Below are positions 28,240-37,698 of a DNA stretch of 64,000 nucleotides, one piece after another (positions within the stretch are counted from its first letter, which is position 1; every line of letters begins with the position of its first letter). Source of the stretch: Campylobacter lari (GTDB lineage Bacteria; Campylobacterota; Campylobacteria; Campylobacterales; Campylobacteraceae); the NCBI RefSeq assembly GCF_900638335.1, contig NZ_LR134508.1, positions 1,054,001 to 1,118,000 of the forward strand, in the 5' to 3' direction. The notes under the pieces are model-generated. The model was not told the DNA's origin. It made no database searches and saw only the letters and a list, made by a program, of their open reading frames with translations. The translations under genes and the position numbers were made by a program.

Positions 28240-29052
28240 TTACTCCTTATCAAATTGGAAAAAGTGATTAGTCGGGCCACAACCTTTACCAAGTGCTAAA
28301 GAATTTAATATAGCTCCATATACATAATCTTTAGCAAGTTTTATAGCTTCGTGTTTTTCTTTACCTAAAGCAAGGTTGCTAGCTATAGCCGAACTTAAAG
28401 TACAACCTGTGCCATGTGTGTTTTTTGTATTAATTTTTTCTGCTTTGAAAATACTAAATTCATTTCCATCATAAAAAACATCGTTTGTGTTATCTTTACT
28501 ATGCCCACCTTTAATCAAAACACTTTTTGCACCTTCTTTGTGAAGCTTTATAGCAGCTTTTTTCATATCCTCTTCATTAAATATTTTAAAATCACATAAA
28601 AATTCAGCTTCAGGTATATTTGGAGTAAGTATATCAGCTAAAGATAAAATTTCATCTTTAAAAAACTGACAATTTTCTAAAGGCATTAAAGCATAGCCAT
28701 TTTTTGCGAACATCACAGGATCTATCACTACATTTTTAGCCTTAAAGCGTAATAAATTTTCTTTTACACAAATTATAATCTCTTTTGAGCCTAGCATTCC
28801 AATTTTCACAGCAGCTGGTTCTATGTCTTCATAAACAGCTAACATTTGCTCATTTATTATCTTAGTTGGCATATCAAAACAAGAAATCACCCTTGCAGTG
28901 TTTTCAGCTACAACGCTTAAAATTACACTCATACCAAATAAATTATGCGCACTAAAGGTTTTTAAATCAGCTTGTATGCCAGCTCCACCGCTACAATCAC
29001 TTCCTGCTATAGTTAAGATAGGAATTTTAGTTTTTGTTTTTGCTTGTATCAT
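28240..29052 (-). CDS. thiD: Hydroxymethylpyrimidine (phosphate) kinase
   Basis: A 270-residue ribokinase-fold enzyme that phosphorylates HMP and HMP-phosphate. LTIAGSDCSGGAGIQADLKTFSAHNLFGMSV at the N-terminus, VIDPVMFAKNGYALM, ADILTPNIPEAEFL, VLIKGGHS and the catalytic NTHGTGCTLSSAIASNLA near 215 are all present. First gene after the TPP riboswitch; its ribosome binding site lies inside a 20-base palindrome (29058-29077), which offers a way to block translation. Confidence 0.94.
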   Translation of the reverse strand: MIQAKTKTKIPILTIAGSDCSGGAGIQADLKTFSAHNLFGMSVILSVVAENTARVISCFDMPTKIINEQMLAVYEDIEPAAVKIGMLGSKEIIICVKENLLRFKAKNVVIDPVMFAKNGYALMPLENCQFFKDEILSLADILTPNIPEAEFLCDFKIFNEEDMKKAAIKLHKEGAKSVLIKGGHSKDNTNDVFYDGNEFSIFKAEKINTKNTHGTGCTLSSAIASNLALGKEKHEAIKLAKDYVYGAILNSLALGKGCGPTNHFFQFDKE

Positions 29053-29057
29053 TATTA

Positions 29058-29077
29058 TCCTTTTTTATAAAAAAGGA
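29058..29077 (-). promoter_or_regulatory. Palindrome sequestering the thiD ribosome binding site
   Basis: A perfect 20-base palindrome TCCTTTTTTATAAAAAAGGA. Its distal arm on the message supplies AAGGA, which is the thiD Shine-Dalgarno 5 bases before ATG; the near arm is its exact anti-SD. It follows immediately after the TPP aptamer, so it is a plausible expression platform acting on translation. No T-run follows the hairpin, which argues against an intrinsic terminator. Confidence 0.65.
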
Positions 29078-29079
29078 AA

Positions 29080-29165
29080 GTTTTTGCAAGAATTCAAAGT
29101 TTGCATTACCAAACTTCTCAAGGGTCGAAGTCTAACTTCCTCTCAGCAAAAGCTCCCCGTTAAAA
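29080..29165 (-). ncRNA. TPP riboswitch (THI element)
   Basis: On the minus strand the conserved TPP aptamer blocks occur in order: GGGGAGC, GCTGAGAG, a short variable hairpin GAAGTTAGACTTC, GACCCTTGAGA, then TTTGGTAATGCAAA. They correspond to the pyrimidine-binding CUGAGA and diphosphate-binding helices. It lies 30-110 bases before thiD and would shut down thiD-thiM-thiE(-hemD) when thiamine diphosphate is plentiful. Confidence 0.92.
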
Positions 29166-29211
29166 AATTATATCTTAGTTTTAATTAATCTTAAAAAATA
29201 TTTTAAAATAC

Positions 29212-29220
29212 TGCTATAAT
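29212..29220 (+). promoter_or_regulatory. Extended -10 promoter of the tyrosine phosphatase gene
   Basis: TGCTATAAT 33 bases before the ATG at 29254, within AT-rich DNA; the leader carries GAGGAAAA as ribosome site. Confidence 0.7.
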
Positions 29221-29253
29221 TTTGAAAAAAAATACACAACTTTTGAGGAAAAA

Positions 29254-29712
29254 ATGACTAAGATTATTTTTGTTTGCTTAGGGAATATCTGTCGTTCCCC
29301 TATGGCTGAATTTATTATGAAAGATCTTTTAATAAAAGCAAATTTAAACGATAGATTTGTTGTTTCTAGCGCAGGCACTTCAGGTTATCATGACGGAGAG
29401 GATATGCACTATAAAACCAAATCCATATTAAATAGCAAAAATATCAACTCAAAACCATTTTGTAGTCAAAAATTAAGCTTAAAAATGTGCGAAGAAAACG
29501 ATCTTATCATTGTTATGGATAATTCTAATTATAATGATGTAATTAAAAATTTTCCAAATTTTAAACACAAAATTCACAAAATCACTTCTTATGCTTTAGA
29601 ATTAGGATACGATGAAGTTCCTGATCCATGGTATAGTGGAAATTTTGATGAGACTTATAAAATACTATCTACAGCATGCTCTAATTTAATCTTTTCTATT
29701 AAAAATAATTAA
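29254..29712 (+). CDS. Low-molecular-weight protein tyrosine phosphatase
   Basis: A 152-residue phosphatase. The P-loop VCLGNICRSP (Cys and Arg of CX5R) is at residues 7-16, and the general acid Asp sits in VPDPWYSGNFDETY near 128, both as required for activity. A homolog is present in C. jejuni, where a tyrosine phosphatase of this class has been studied. No tyrosine kinase gene is adjacent. Monocistronic: own promoter, then a gap of 65 bases before the chemoreceptor. Confidence 0.92.
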   Translation: MTKIIFVCLGNICRSPMAEFIMKDLLIKANLNDRFVVSSAGTSGYHDGEDMHYKTKSILNSKNINSKPFCSQKLSLKMCEENDLIIVMDNSNYNDVIKNFPNFKHKIHKITSYALELGYDEVPDPWYSGNFDETYKILSTACSNLIFSIKNN

Positions 29713-29721
29713 TTTTATTTT

Positions 29722-29730
29722 TGCTATAAT
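29722..29730 (+). promoter_or_regulatory. Extended -10 promoter of the chemoreceptor gene
   Basis: TGCTATAAT followed by an AT-rich leader and AAAAAGGAG directly before the TTG start at 29778. Same extended form as the promoters of porA and the phosphatase gene. Confidence 0.65.
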
Positions 29731-29777
29731 TAGAAAATATTTTGCTTTCAAATTAAAAAATCAAAAAAGGAGTTTTA

Positions 29778-31757
29778 TTGAAAAGTATTAAATTAAAATT
29801 ATCGCTTATTGCGAATATTATGGCTATATTCTGTCTAATAGTTCTAGGTGTTATTAGTTTTATTTTTACAAAAAAGGCTTTAAACTACGAAGTTATCAAA
29901 GCTGAAACAAATTATGTTAGAGCTGCTGAAAAATCTATGAGAGATTTTAAAAATACAAACATAAATTCTCTAGAGAGATTATCTCAAGCTATTGCAAGAT
30001 TTTCCTATACAGAGTTAGATACACAAGAAAAACTAATGCATAATACAGGAAAACTTTTAAAATCTTTTCGAGATGCAGGTAATTACCTAGCTGTTTATAT
30101 TGCTCAACCTAATGGTGAATTAATTGTAAGTGATCCAGATAGCGATAGTAAAGGTTTAGAGTATGGAACTTATGGCAAAGCGGATAATTATGATGCTACA
30201 ACAAGAGAATTTTACATAGAGGCAAAGAAAAAAAATGGTTTATATATCACCGCAGCTTATATTGATGCAACAACAGGTTTACCATGTTTTACCTATGCAA
30301 TGCCTTTAATTAAAGATGGAAAATTTATCGGGGTGCTAGCTATTGATGTGCTAGTAAAAGACTTACAAACCGAATTTAGCGAACTTCCTGGAAGGACATT
30401 TGTATTTGACCACGAATTCAATGTATTTGCAGCAACAGATGAAACACTAGTAAGCAAGGAAAAAAATCCAGACATTATTACAGTTGCAAAAGCTTATGAG
30501 CAAGCTGGAGATTATAATATTTTCAATTATACTACACAAAAAGGCAAAGATAGATTTGGCATATGTGTAAAAATTGATAGTTATACAACATGTGCAGGAG
30601 AAGATATAGAAGTCATAGAAACCCCAGCCTTGAAAATAGCCTATATCCAAACATCTATTGTTGTTTTCACAAGTGTAGCTAGTATCATTCTGCTTTATTT
30701 TATCATTTCCTATTATCTCTCTCCACTTCAAGCCATTCAAACTGGTCTTAACTCTTTCTTTGATTTTATCAATCATAAAACAAAAGACTCAGCTATGATT
30801 AATGTTAAAACTAATGATGAACTTGGTGCTATGGCTAAAGCCATCAATGAAAACATCACTAAAACTAAAAATGCATTAGAACAAGATGCTAAAGCAGTAG
30901 AACAATCAGTTGAGACAGTAAGAGAAGTTGAAAGTGGTAATCTAACAGCAAGAATAACAGCAATTCCTGCTAATCCTCAACTCCTTGAACTTAAAAATTA
31001 TCTCAATGAAATGCTTAGTGTTTTAGAACAAAAAGTAGGTTCTAATATGAATGAAATTAATCGTGTATTTGATAGCTATAAAGCATTAGACTTTACTACT
31101 GAAGTTAAAAACGCTAAAGGTGGAGTTGAAGTAACCGCTAATGTATTAGGTCAAGAAATAGTAGCTATGCTAAGACAATCATCTGAATTTGCTTCCTTAT
31201 TAGCAGATGAGAGTGGAAAATTACAAAGCGCTGTTAAAGACTTAACAGATTCATCATCTAGCCAAGCTTCTTCTTTAGAAGAAACAGCAGCAGCATTAGA
31301 AGAGATTACTTCTTCTATGCAAAATGTATCTCATAAAACTAGTGAAGTAATTGCTCAAAGTGAAGAGATTAAAAATGTTACTTCTATTATAGGAGATATT
31401 GCTGATCAAATTAATCTACTTGCATTAAATGCTGCTATTGAAGCTGCGCGTGCAGGTGAACATGGTAGAGGTTTTGCTGTTGTTGCTGATGAAGTTAGAA
31501 ATCTAGCAGAAAGAACTCAAAAGTCTTTAGGTGAGATTGAAGCAAATACTAATATCTTGGTTCAATCTATTAATGAAATGGGTGAGAGTATTAAAGAACA
31601 AACTACAGGTATTACTCAAATTAATGATGCTGTAGCTCAAATTGATCATGTAACCCAAGAGAACTTAAAAATAGCAAAAGATAGTGCTACTATATCTGAT
31701 AATGTAAATAAAATAGCTAATGATATCTTAGAAGATGCTAGGAAGAAGAAGTTTTAA
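29778..31757 (+). CDS. Methyl-accepting chemotaxis protein with dCache sensor (Tlp2/3/4 type)
   Basis: A 659-residue receptor starting with TTG, supported by the AAAAAGGAG site 6 bases upstream. A first helix (about 8-31), a periplasmic double-Cache domain (about 35-285, including [22 protein letters not shown] and [14 protein letters not shown]), a second helix (about 292-315), a HAMP-like region and the cytoplasmic hairpin with [36 protein letters not shown] (about 548-583). The layout equals the C. jejuni group A receptors. No C-terminal CheR pentapeptide; it ends in RKKKF. Ligand cannot be told from sequence. Confidence 0.9.
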   Translation: MKSIKLKLSLIANIMAIFCLIVLGVISFIFTKKALNYEVIKAETNYVRAAEKSMRDFKNTNINSLERLSQAIARFSYTELDTQEKLMHNTGKLLKSFRDAGNYLAVYIAQPNGELIVSDPDSDSKGLEYGTYGKADNYDATTREFYIEAKKKNGLYITAAYIDATTGLPCFTYAMPLIKDGKFIGVLAIDVLVKDLQTEFSELPGRTFVFDHEFNVFAATDETLVSKEKNPDIITVAKAYEQAGDYNIFNYTTQKGKDRFGICVKIDSYTTCAGEDIEVIETPALKIAYIQTSIVVFTSVASIILLYFIISYYLSPLQAIQTGLNSFFDFINHKTKDSAMINVKTNDELGAMAKAINENITKTKNALEQDAKAVEQSVETVREVESGNLTARITAIPANPQLLELKNYLNEMLSVLEQKVGSNMNEINRVFDSYKALDFTTEVKNAKGGVEVTANVLGQEIVAMLRQSSEFASLLADESGKLQSAVKDLTDSSSSQASSLEETAAALEEITSSMQNVSHKTSEVIAQSEEIKNVTSIIGDIADQINLLALNAAIEAARAGEHGRGFAVVADEVRNLAERTQKSLGEIEANTNILVQSINEMGESIKEQTTGITQINDAVAQIDHVTQENLKIAKDSATISDNVNKIANDILEDARKKKF

Positions 31758-31760
31758 GAG

Positions 31761-31787
31761 AAGTTAAACCCATTAAGGGTTTAACTT
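31761..31787. terminator. Chemoreceptor terminator
   Basis: Stem AAGTTAAACCC / GGGTTTAACTT with a 5-base loop, 4 bases after the receptor stop. It overlaps the last codons of the convergent gene at 31781, so it may serve both strands. Confidence 0.75.
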
Positions 31788-32149
31788 TGTCTGATGTGAG
31801 ATTTTAAGCAAACTCCATCTACGCTTAATTCGTATGCTTTTTTCAGATTATTTTCCAAATTATCCAGTAAAAATAAAATTTTAGAGTCAAACATATAAAA
31901 CTCAGCCATTTTTGAAGCAATTTTTGCCAAATTCTCATCTTCTATTAAAATATATTTTGCCCCTAAAGCATTAGAAAGCAAAACCTCATCATCGTTTTTA
32001 ACATATATGGCAAAATCTACCTTTTCCTCTTTTGCGCTTTTTATATTTTGTTCATTATAATCAAAACAGTTCACATTGGTTTTAATAAAAATATTTTTGT
32101 AATGACTAAATTTTTGCATATTTATCAAAGGATGTCCAAAAATTAACAT
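31781..32149 (-). CDS. Conserved hypothetical protein downstream of rsmG
   Basis: A 122-residue protein. I use ATG at 32149, which overlaps the rsmG stop (ATGTTAA) behind an AAAGGA site; the longest frame would begin at 32176. The sequence [19 protein letters not shown] at the start, then alternating strands and helices, suggests a small alpha/beta domain with no catalytic motif. Family not recognised. Translationally coupled to rsmG, last gene of ribA-rsmG. Confidence 0.65.
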   Translation of the reverse strand: MLIFGHPLINMQKFSHYKNIFIKTNVNCFDYNEQNIKSAKEEKVDFAIYVKNDDEVLLSNALGAKYILIEDENLAKIASKMAEFYMFDSKILFLLDNLENNLKKAYELSVDGVCLKSHIRQS

Positions 32150-32733
32150 AGCTTTTCCTTTACTTTTAAAAGACAATAATTTCTAAAACCACAGTTGAAA
32201 ATTTTATAATCTTTCATTCCTTGCAGTTCATCATAAACCTCACTACCTTTATAAAGTAAAAATAAAGTTTTTTTATCATAAAAGCCATTTGAAATTTCAA
32301 TCAAAGGTTTTATATCCATCAAAGCTCTTGAAGTGATTAAATCTACTTTAAAGGGATGGTGGTTTTGTAATTTTTCTTTTATAATATTTACATTTATCAA
32401 ATTAAGCTCAGTTTTAACCACCCTTAAAAATGAAGCTTTTTTAGCACTAGGCTCAAAAAGAAAAAATTCACTTTCTTGTAAAATACAAGCTAAAAATATC
32501 GCTGGAAATCCTGCTCCACTTCCGATGTCTGCAATATTTTTTTTAGCACTTAAATCATAAAAGTCTAAAATTTTAACACTATCAATAATATTTTCATCTA
32601 TGTTTTCAAGATGAGTTAAATTATGCACAGCATTAAATTTTTTCAGTATTTTTTTATAGAGCGTAATTTTTTTGAAAAAATCATCTTTATTGAAATTTTG
32701 CAAAAAATTTAATTGCTCTTCATATTTTTTCAA
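32143..32733 (-). CDS. rsmG: 16S rRNA (guanine-527 N7) methyltransferase
   Basis: A 196-residue class I methyltransferase (GidB). The SAM loop [17 protein letters not shown] (near 64) and the family pair HNLTHL and [10 protein letters not shown] are visible. Loss of this enzyme gives low-level streptomycin resistance in many bacteria. It overlaps ribA by 4 bases. mnmG (gidA), often next to gidB elsewhere, is 27 kb away here. Confidence 0.93.
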   Translation of the reverse strand: MKKYEEQLNFLQNFNKDDFFKKITLYKKILKKFNAVHNLTHLENIDENIIDSVKILDFYDLSAKKNIADIGSGAGFPAIFLACILQESEFFLFEPSAKKASFLRVVKTELNLINVNIIKEKLQNHHPFKVDLITSRALMDIKPLIEISNGFYDKKTLFLLYKGSEVYDELQGMKDYKIFNCGFRNYCLLKVKEKLC

Positions 32734-33290
32734 TTTAAATGCCCCATTTGTGTATGTTTAATTTCTAAATAATCTTTATTAAAGCGATTTGCTTCTATTA
32801 AAATAGGGATTCTTAAATTTACTTTTCCTTTTAAAGAACTAAGTTTTTCAGGATTGTTAGTCAAAAGATTAATTTTAGAAATCTTATAATATTTGAGTAT
32901 AAAATCTACTATTTCATAACTACGCTCATCTGCTTTAAATCCTAATTGATGATTAGCCTCTATAGTGTTAAAACCCTTATCTTGTAAAGCATAAGCATTA
33001 ATTTTATTAAAAAGCCCTATACCTCTGCCTTCTTGTCTTAAATAAACTACCATACCACCATGTTCTTGAATGTATTTTAAAGAAAAATCAAGCTGCTCTC
33101 CACAATCACATTTTAAACTTCCCAAAACATCGCCCGTTAAACATTCCGAATGGATTCTAATATTAACTTCTTTTTCTAATTTTCCTTTAAAAATACAAAG
33201 ATGTTCTTTATCATTTTCTTTAAAACTTTGTATATTAAATTCTCCAAAACGAGTGGGAAGTTTTGCTATTTCAGAAATTTGAATAGTCAT
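32730..33290 (-). CDS. ribA: GTP cyclohydrolase II
   Basis: A 186-residue stand-alone GTP cyclohydrolase II, opening the GTP ring for riboflavin synthesis. The zinc site [20 protein letters not shown] (three Cys, near 52-71), the catalytic [24 protein letters not shown] and [11 protein letters not shown] are intact. It is not fused to DHBP synthase. First gene of ribA-rsmG-hypothetical, divergent from hemB with a 70-base shared promoter region. Confidence 0.94.
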   Translation of the reverse strand: MTIQISEIAKLPTRFGEFNIQSFKENDKEHLCIFKGKLEKEVNIRIHSECLTGDVLGSLKCDCGEQLDFSLKYIQEHGGMVVYLRQEGRGIGLFNKINAYALQDKGFNTIEANHQLGFKADERSYEIVDFILKYYKISKINLLTNNPEKLSSLKGKVNLRIPILIEANRFNKDYLEIKHTQMGHLN

Positions 33291-33319
33291 TATTTTACTT
33301 TACCTTTTTATAAAAAATA

Positions 33320-33328
33320 TGCTAGAAT
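33320..33328 (+). promoter_or_regulatory. hemB extended -10 promoter
   Basis: TGCTAGAAT, one change from the ideal extended -10, 32 bases before the hemB ATG, with AAAGGAAA as ribosome site. The ribA promoter must lie on the other strand in the same 70 bases. Confidence 0.6.
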
Positions 33329-33360
33329 TTAAACAATTTTAACAAACAAAAAGGAAATTT

Positions 33361-34338
33361 ATGTTTAAACGCTTTAGAAGATTAAGACTTAATGAGAATA
33401 TTAGAAGCCTAGTAAAAGAAAATACCTTATATTTAGACGATTTAATTTATCCCCTTTTTGTCGTAAATGGCACTAATATTAAAAATGAAATCACATCTAT
33501 GCCAGGTGTGTTTCAAATGAGCTTAGATGAAATTTTAAAAGAATGTGAAGAGCTAATTAATCTTGGTATTAAAGCTATTATTTTATTTGGTGTGCTAGAA
33601 AGTTCTAAAAAAGATAGCTGTGGAAGTGATGCATTAAGCAATGATGGTTTGATTGCTACAAGTCTAAGAACTATTAAGGCAAAATTTCCTGATTTAGTAG
33701 TGATTACTGATCTTTGTTTTTGTGAATATACCGATCATGGTCATTGTGGCATTATTGATCCAAAAAGCAAAAGCGTAGATAATGATTTAACCTTAGAAAT
33801 TTCAGCCAAACAAGCCCTAATTCATGCAAAAAATGGTGCTGATATGATAGCACCAAGCGGTATGATGGATGGTATTATTGAAACTTTAAGAAAAACCTTA
33901 GATGAAAATGGTTTTGAAAATTTACCTATCATGGCCTATTCTACTAAATTTGCCTCAGCTTATTATGGGCCTTTTAGAGATGTGGCTGATTCTGCACCAA
34001 GTTATGGAGATAGAAAAACCTATCAAATGGATTTTGCTAATGGTAAAGAAGCCTTATGTGAGAGCTTAGAAGATGAAAAACAAGGTGCTGATATTTTGAT
34101 GGTCAAACCAGCACTTGCATATTTAGATGTAGTTAAAGATATAGCAAACCACTCTAAACTTCCACTTTGTGTGTATAATGTAAGTGGCGAATATGCTTTA
34201 TTAAAAGCAGGTCAGAAAGCAGGTGTGATTGATTATGAAAAAATAGTGCTTGAAACCATGCTTGCTTTTAAAAGAGCCGGAGCTAAGCTTATCATAACTT
34301 ATCACGCAAAAGAAATTGCAAAATTATTAAACAAATAA
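33361..34338 (+). CDS. hemB: Delta-aminolevulinic acid dehydratase (porphobilinogen synthase)
   Basis: A 325-residue HemB that condenses two 5-aminolevulinate molecules. The Schiff-base lysines are in [21 protein letters not shown] (near 199) and [12 protein letters not shown] (near 250). The metal region reads [15 protein letters not shown] near 120, the Cys-containing zinc form rather than the Asp-rich magnesium form. It begins an operon with a hypothetical gene, hemN and an Fe-S oxidoreductase gene. Confidence 0.96.
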   Translation: MFKRFRRLRLNENIRSLVKENTLYLDDLIYPLFVVNGTNIKNEITSMPGVFQMSLDEILKECEELINLGIKAIILFGVLESSKKDSCGSDALSNDGLIATSLRTIKAKFPDLVVITDLCFCEYTDHGHCGIIDPKSKSVDNDLTLEISAKQALIHAKNGADMIAPSGMMDGIIETLRKTLDENGFENLPIMAYSTKFASAYYGPFRDVADSAPSYGDRKTYQMDFANGKEALCESLEDEKQGADILMVKPALAYLDVVKDIANHSKLPLCVYNVSGEYALLKAGQKAGVIDYEKIVLETMLAFKRAGAKLIITYHAKEIAKLLNK

Positions 34339-34347
34339 GGAGCAAGA

Positions 34348-34833
34348 TTGAGTAGTCTAAGTAAAAAAAGTTCTCAAGATATTATCAACGAATTATCAAG
34401 CCATTTAGGTATAGAAAAACACAATCAAACTATATTTCATCTAACTCATATCAACGAAAAAGAAAAAAAATTAAGTCTAAAAAATGGACATGAATTAGCA
34501 CCCGAACCATGGTTTATAGTAGATGAAAATGATGATGTTAAAACCATGTTTTCTGTAAAAACCTTAATTGAGTTTTTACAAAATGCCAAAGAAATGCAAA
34601 AAGATAATTTTGAACTTAAACTAGAAAAGGCTATTTATCAACAAATTCCTATTGATTTTAACGATGTTTGGACAGTTGCTATGGACGAGATTAAACATCA
34701 AGTTGCTAAAGGTATAAAAGAAGTAAATATTGATTTAGATCAATTAATTAGCAATATTCATATAAAACATCCTAATTTATTTATTGATATGAAAGAAATG
34801 ATGCAAAAGGTAAAACAAAATGAAAGATTATAA
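34348..34833 (+). CDS. Conserved hypothetical protein between hemB and hemN
   Basis: A 161-residue soluble protein starting with TTG behind AAGGAGC, 9 bases after hemB. Mostly helical with HLTHINEKEKKLSLKNGHELAPEPWFIVDENDDV near the middle; no known motif. It overlaps hemN by 14 bases. A similar gene precedes hemN in C. jejuni, where argF separates it from hemB; argF is missing here. Function unknown. Confidence 0.8.
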   Translation: MSSLSKKSSQDIINELSSHLGIEKHNQTIFHLTHINEKEKKLSLKNGHELAPEPWFIVDENDDVKTMFSVKTLIEFLQNAKEMQKDNFELKLEKAIYQQIPIDFNDVWTVAMDEIKHQVAKGIKEVNIDLDQLISNIHIKHPNLFIDMKEMMQKVKQNERL

Positions 34834-36175
34834 AAGCTTTATTAAATACTCTAAAGCGGGCCCAAGATATACATCCTATCCTACCGCAGTGGAGTTTAAT
34901 ACTCAATTTAAATATGAAGATTATATACAAATTTTAAAAGAACAAAAAGCACAATTATCTTTGTACTTTCATTTGCCTTTTTGCAGAAGTGCTTGTTATT
35001 TTTGTGGTTGTAATGTAATATATACTGCTAAAGAAGAAAGCAAAGAAAGATATCTGAACTATCTTTTTAAAGAGCTTGATCTTTTAGCAAATATCATCAA
35101 CACTCAAAGAGAAGTAACTCAAATGCATTTTGGTGGTGGTACACCTACATTCTTTTGCGCTAAACAATTACAAAGTTTGATTTTAAAAATAAAAAGTATT
35201 TTTCCTAATTTTACTCAAGATAGCGAAGTAAGCTGTGAAATTGATCCTAGATTTTTAAATGAAGATCAAGCTGATGTTTTAATCCAAAATGGTTTTAATC
35301 GTATTAGTTTTGGTGTGCAAGATTTTGATGAAAAGGTTCAAAAGGAAATTCATAGAATTCAACCTTTTGAGTTAACCAAAAATGCAGTAGATATGGTAAG
35401 AAAAAAGGGAATTAATTCGGTAAATATGGATTTAATCTATGGTCTTCCTTATCAAAGCCTAGAAAGTTTTAAGCAAACTTTAGAAAAAGCACTACTAATC
35501 AATCCTGATCGTTTTGCTATTTTTAACTATGCACATGTGCCTTGGCTTAAAAAAAATATGAGAAAATTTGATGAAAGTACATTGCCAAGTCCTGATGTAA
35601 AACTTCAGATTTTAGAATACTGTGAAAAATTTTTAACTCAAAATGGTTATAAAATGATAGGAATGGATCATTTTGCAAAACCACAAGATGAACTTTTTAA
35701 AGCTTTAGAAAATGGTAGCTTGCATAGAAATTTCCAAGGCTATACTACAAAAGGTGGAACAGATTTAATTGGCATTGGCTTAACAAGTATAGGTGAAGGA
35801 CAAAGACATTATATGCAAAATTTCAAAGACATGCCAAGTTATGAAAAAGCTATTGATGAGGGTAGATTACCTTGTGAAAAAGGTATTATGCTTGATGATG
35901 ATGATGAATTAAGAAAAGCTGTTATTATGGAACTTATGAGTAATTTTGCACTTAATATAAAAAATATAGAAGATAAATTTAAGATTGATTTTTTTGAATA
36001 TTTTCAACAAGATTTAAAAGAACTTGAAGAACTTAACGAATTTGTTACTATAGATGAAAATTATATCAAAGTTAATGAAACAGGAGTACTTTTAATACGT
36101 AATATTGCTATGTGTTTTGATAAATATTTAAAACGCATTAGTGAAGATAAAAAAGTATTTTCTAAAACGGTTTAA
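34820..36175 (+). CDS. hemN: Oxygen-independent coproporphyrinogen III dehydrogenase
   Basis: A 451-residue radical SAM enzyme converting coproporphyrinogen III to protoporphyrinogen IX without oxygen. The cluster motif is FCRSACYFCGC (CxxxCxxC plus the HemN-typical extra Cys) at about residue 54; FGGGTP and the AGPRYTSYPT start, which marks true HemN rather than HemW, are present. The C-terminal winged domain is complete. Suits a microaerophile. Confidence 0.94.
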   Translation: MKDYKSFIKYSKAGPRYTSYPTAVEFNTQFKYEDYIQILKEQKAQLSLYFHLPFCRSACYFCGCNVIYTAKEESKERYLNYLFKELDLLANIINTQREVTQMHFGGGTPTFFCAKQLQSLILKIKSIFPNFTQDSEVSCEIDPRFLNEDQADVLIQNGFNRISFGVQDFDEKVQKEIHRIQPFELTKNAVDMVRKKGINSVNMDLIYGLPYQSLESFKQTLEKALLINPDRFAIFNYAHVPWLKKNMRKFDESTLPSPDVKLQILEYCEKFLTQNGYKMIGMDHFAKPQDELFKALENGSLHRNFQGYTTKGGTDLIGIGLTSIGEGQRHYMQNFKDMPSYEKAIDEGRLPCEKGIMLDDDDELRKAVIMELMSNFALNIKNIEDKFKIDFFEYFQQDLKELEELNEFVTIDENYIKVNETGVLLIRNIAMCFDKYLKRISEDKKVFSKTV

Positions 36176-36176
36176 T

Positions 36177-37445
36177 ATGCTAAATATTAATGAAATTTCT
36201 AATGCTTGCGTAAAATGTGGCAAATGCATACCAGTTTGTACTATACATGAGATAAACCGCGATGAGAGTACTTCTCCTCGTGGTTTTTTGGATTTAATTA
36301 GTGCTTATAAAAACCAAGAACTAGAACTTGATAAAAATCTTAAAAAAACTTTTGAATCATGTTTTTTATGCACAAATTGCGTTGAAGTTTGTCCAAGTCA
36401 TTTAAGAGTAGATAGTGCTATTGAAAAAGTGCGTTTCGATATAGCTCAAAAATTTGGCATAGCATGGTATAAAAAGCTTGCTTTCTTTTTTCTAAGACAC
36501 AGAAAGATTTTAGATATTTTAGCAAGATTAGGCTATGTTTTTCAAAGTTGTGCTTTTAGTCTGCAACACAAAAATTTGGGAATGAAAGCCAAAATTAACT
36601 TACCTTTAGTTAAAAAAGATCGTTTGCTTCCTTCTTTAGCTAAAAAAAGTTTTTTAGCCTCTAATCCTGATTTTATAAGCAATCAAGGTGAAAAAACCAT
36701 AGGACTTTTTATAGGTTGTTTGTCTAATTATTCTTATACTAATACAGGTTTTGCTTTACTTGAAATTTGCAAACATCTTAAAGTCAATGTTGATTTATTA
36801 AAAGATCAATCATGTTGTGGTGCTCCTCATTATTTTACCGGAGATTTTAACAGTGTAGAAAAATTAGCTAAAAAAAATATCATTTATTTTGAGGAAAAAT
36901 TAAAAAGACTAGATTATATTATTATCCCAGAAGCGACCTGTTCTGCGATGATTAATATAGATTATGAACATTTTTTTCATATGCAAAATGATAAAGAATG
37001 GGCGATAAGAGCTAAAAATATTTCTAGTAAAATATTACTTGCAACAAAATATTTTTATGAATACACTAATTTAGAAGAACTCTTAAAAACAAAGAAAAAA
37101 ATAAATACAAAAATTGCATATCATGATCCTTGCCATGCAAGAAAAATGCAAGGAGTTTTTAAAGAGCCAAGAGCTTTACTAAAGCAAAATTATATCTTTA
37201 AAGAACTTATCAAGTCAAATGAGTGCTGTGGTTTTGGTGGAGTTAGCATGCAAACTGATCATTATGAAAAAGCTTTGCAAGTTGGCATAAAAAAAGCTCA
37301 AAACATACAAAAAAGTGATGTAGAGATCATTAGCGCAGAATGCTCAGCTTGTAGAATGCAAATTTCAAATGTGCTAGAGCATGAAAAAATTTCTACGCAA
37401 TTCTTACACCCTTTAGAATTAATAGCAAAGTTACTTCGAGATTAA
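36177..37445 (+). CDS. GlcF-like Fe-S oxidoreductase with two CCG domains
   Basis: A 422-residue protein from the ATG at 36177, 1 base after hemN; a longer frame opens at 36141 inside hemN. Two ferredoxin-type 4Fe-4S motifs (CVKCGKCIPVC and CFLCTNCVEVC) come first, then two cysteine-rich CCG domains (QSCCGAPHYF and ECCGFGGVSM), as in glycolate/lactate oxidase and heterodisulfide reductase subunits. No flavin subunit gene is next to it, so its electron partner is unknown. In C. jejuni it also follows hemN. Confidence 0.88.
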   Translation: MLNINEISNACVKCGKCIPVCTIHEINRDESTSPRGFLDLISAYKNQELELDKNLKKTFESCFLCTNCVEVCPSHLRVDSAIEKVRFDIAQKFGIAWYKKLAFFFLRHRKILDILARLGYVFQSCAFSLQHKNLGMKAKINLPLVKKDRLLPSLAKKSFLASNPDFISNQGEKTIGLFIGCLSNYSYTNTGFALLEICKHLKVNVDLLKDQSCCGAPHYFTGDFNSVEKLAKKNIIYFEEKLKRLDYIIIPEATCSAMINIDYEHFFHMQNDKEWAIRAKNISSKILLATKYFYEYTNLEELLKTKKKINTKIAYHDPCHARKMQGVFKEPRALLKQNYIFKELIKSNECCGFGGVSMQTDHYEKALQVGIKKAQNIQKSDVEIISAECSACRMQISNVLEHEKISTQFLHPLELIAKLLRD

Positions 37446-37467
37446 TTTTTATTAATCTTGATTTTTT
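37439..37467. terminator. Terminator after the Fe-S oxidoreductase gene
   Basis: Stem AGATTAAT / ATTAATCT with a TTTT loop, followed by TTGATTTTTT. It overlaps the stop codons of both convergent genes. Confidence 0.65.
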
Positions 37468-37661
37468 ATATCTTCAATTTTTGATCTATTTTTTTCTATC
37501 AAAATTCTATTTTGTTCTATATTTTCGCTATTTTTTTTACACTCATTTTTTAAGATTTCTATATTCTTATATAAAATTTTCATTTTTCTTTCATAACGGT
37601 TAATCAGCAAAAACACTATGAATAAAAATAAAATCAAAATAGCCCAATTTAAAAATGCCAT
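37452..37661 (-). CDS. Small single-helix membrane protein with coiled coil
   Basis: A 69-residue protein: a hydrophobic helix at residues 3-21 (FLNWAILILFLFIVFLLI) and then a charged, heptad-like helix rich in Glu, Asn and Lys (KNIEILKNECKKNSENIEQNR). It looks like a short membrane-anchored coiled coil of the kind seen in cell division or envelope scaffolds, but I do not recognise it. 38 bases separate it from alr. Confidence 0.6.
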   Translation of the reverse strand: MAFLNWAILILFLFIVFLLINRYERKMKILYKNIEILKNECKKNSENIEQNRILIEKNRSKIEDIKNQD

Positions 37662-37698
37662 ATTTCACCTTTCTAAAGATATATTAGTATTTTTTATC

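Noticed and set aside
29053-29085. Rho-independent terminator after the TPP aptamer
   Set aside because: The palindrome has no following T-run and ends in the thiD ribosome site, so a translational role fits better.
36141-36176. Longer N-terminus for the Fe-S oxidoreductase
   Set aside because: The added 12 residues lie in hemN and precede the conserved start of the ferredoxin domain; ATG at 36177 is more sensible.
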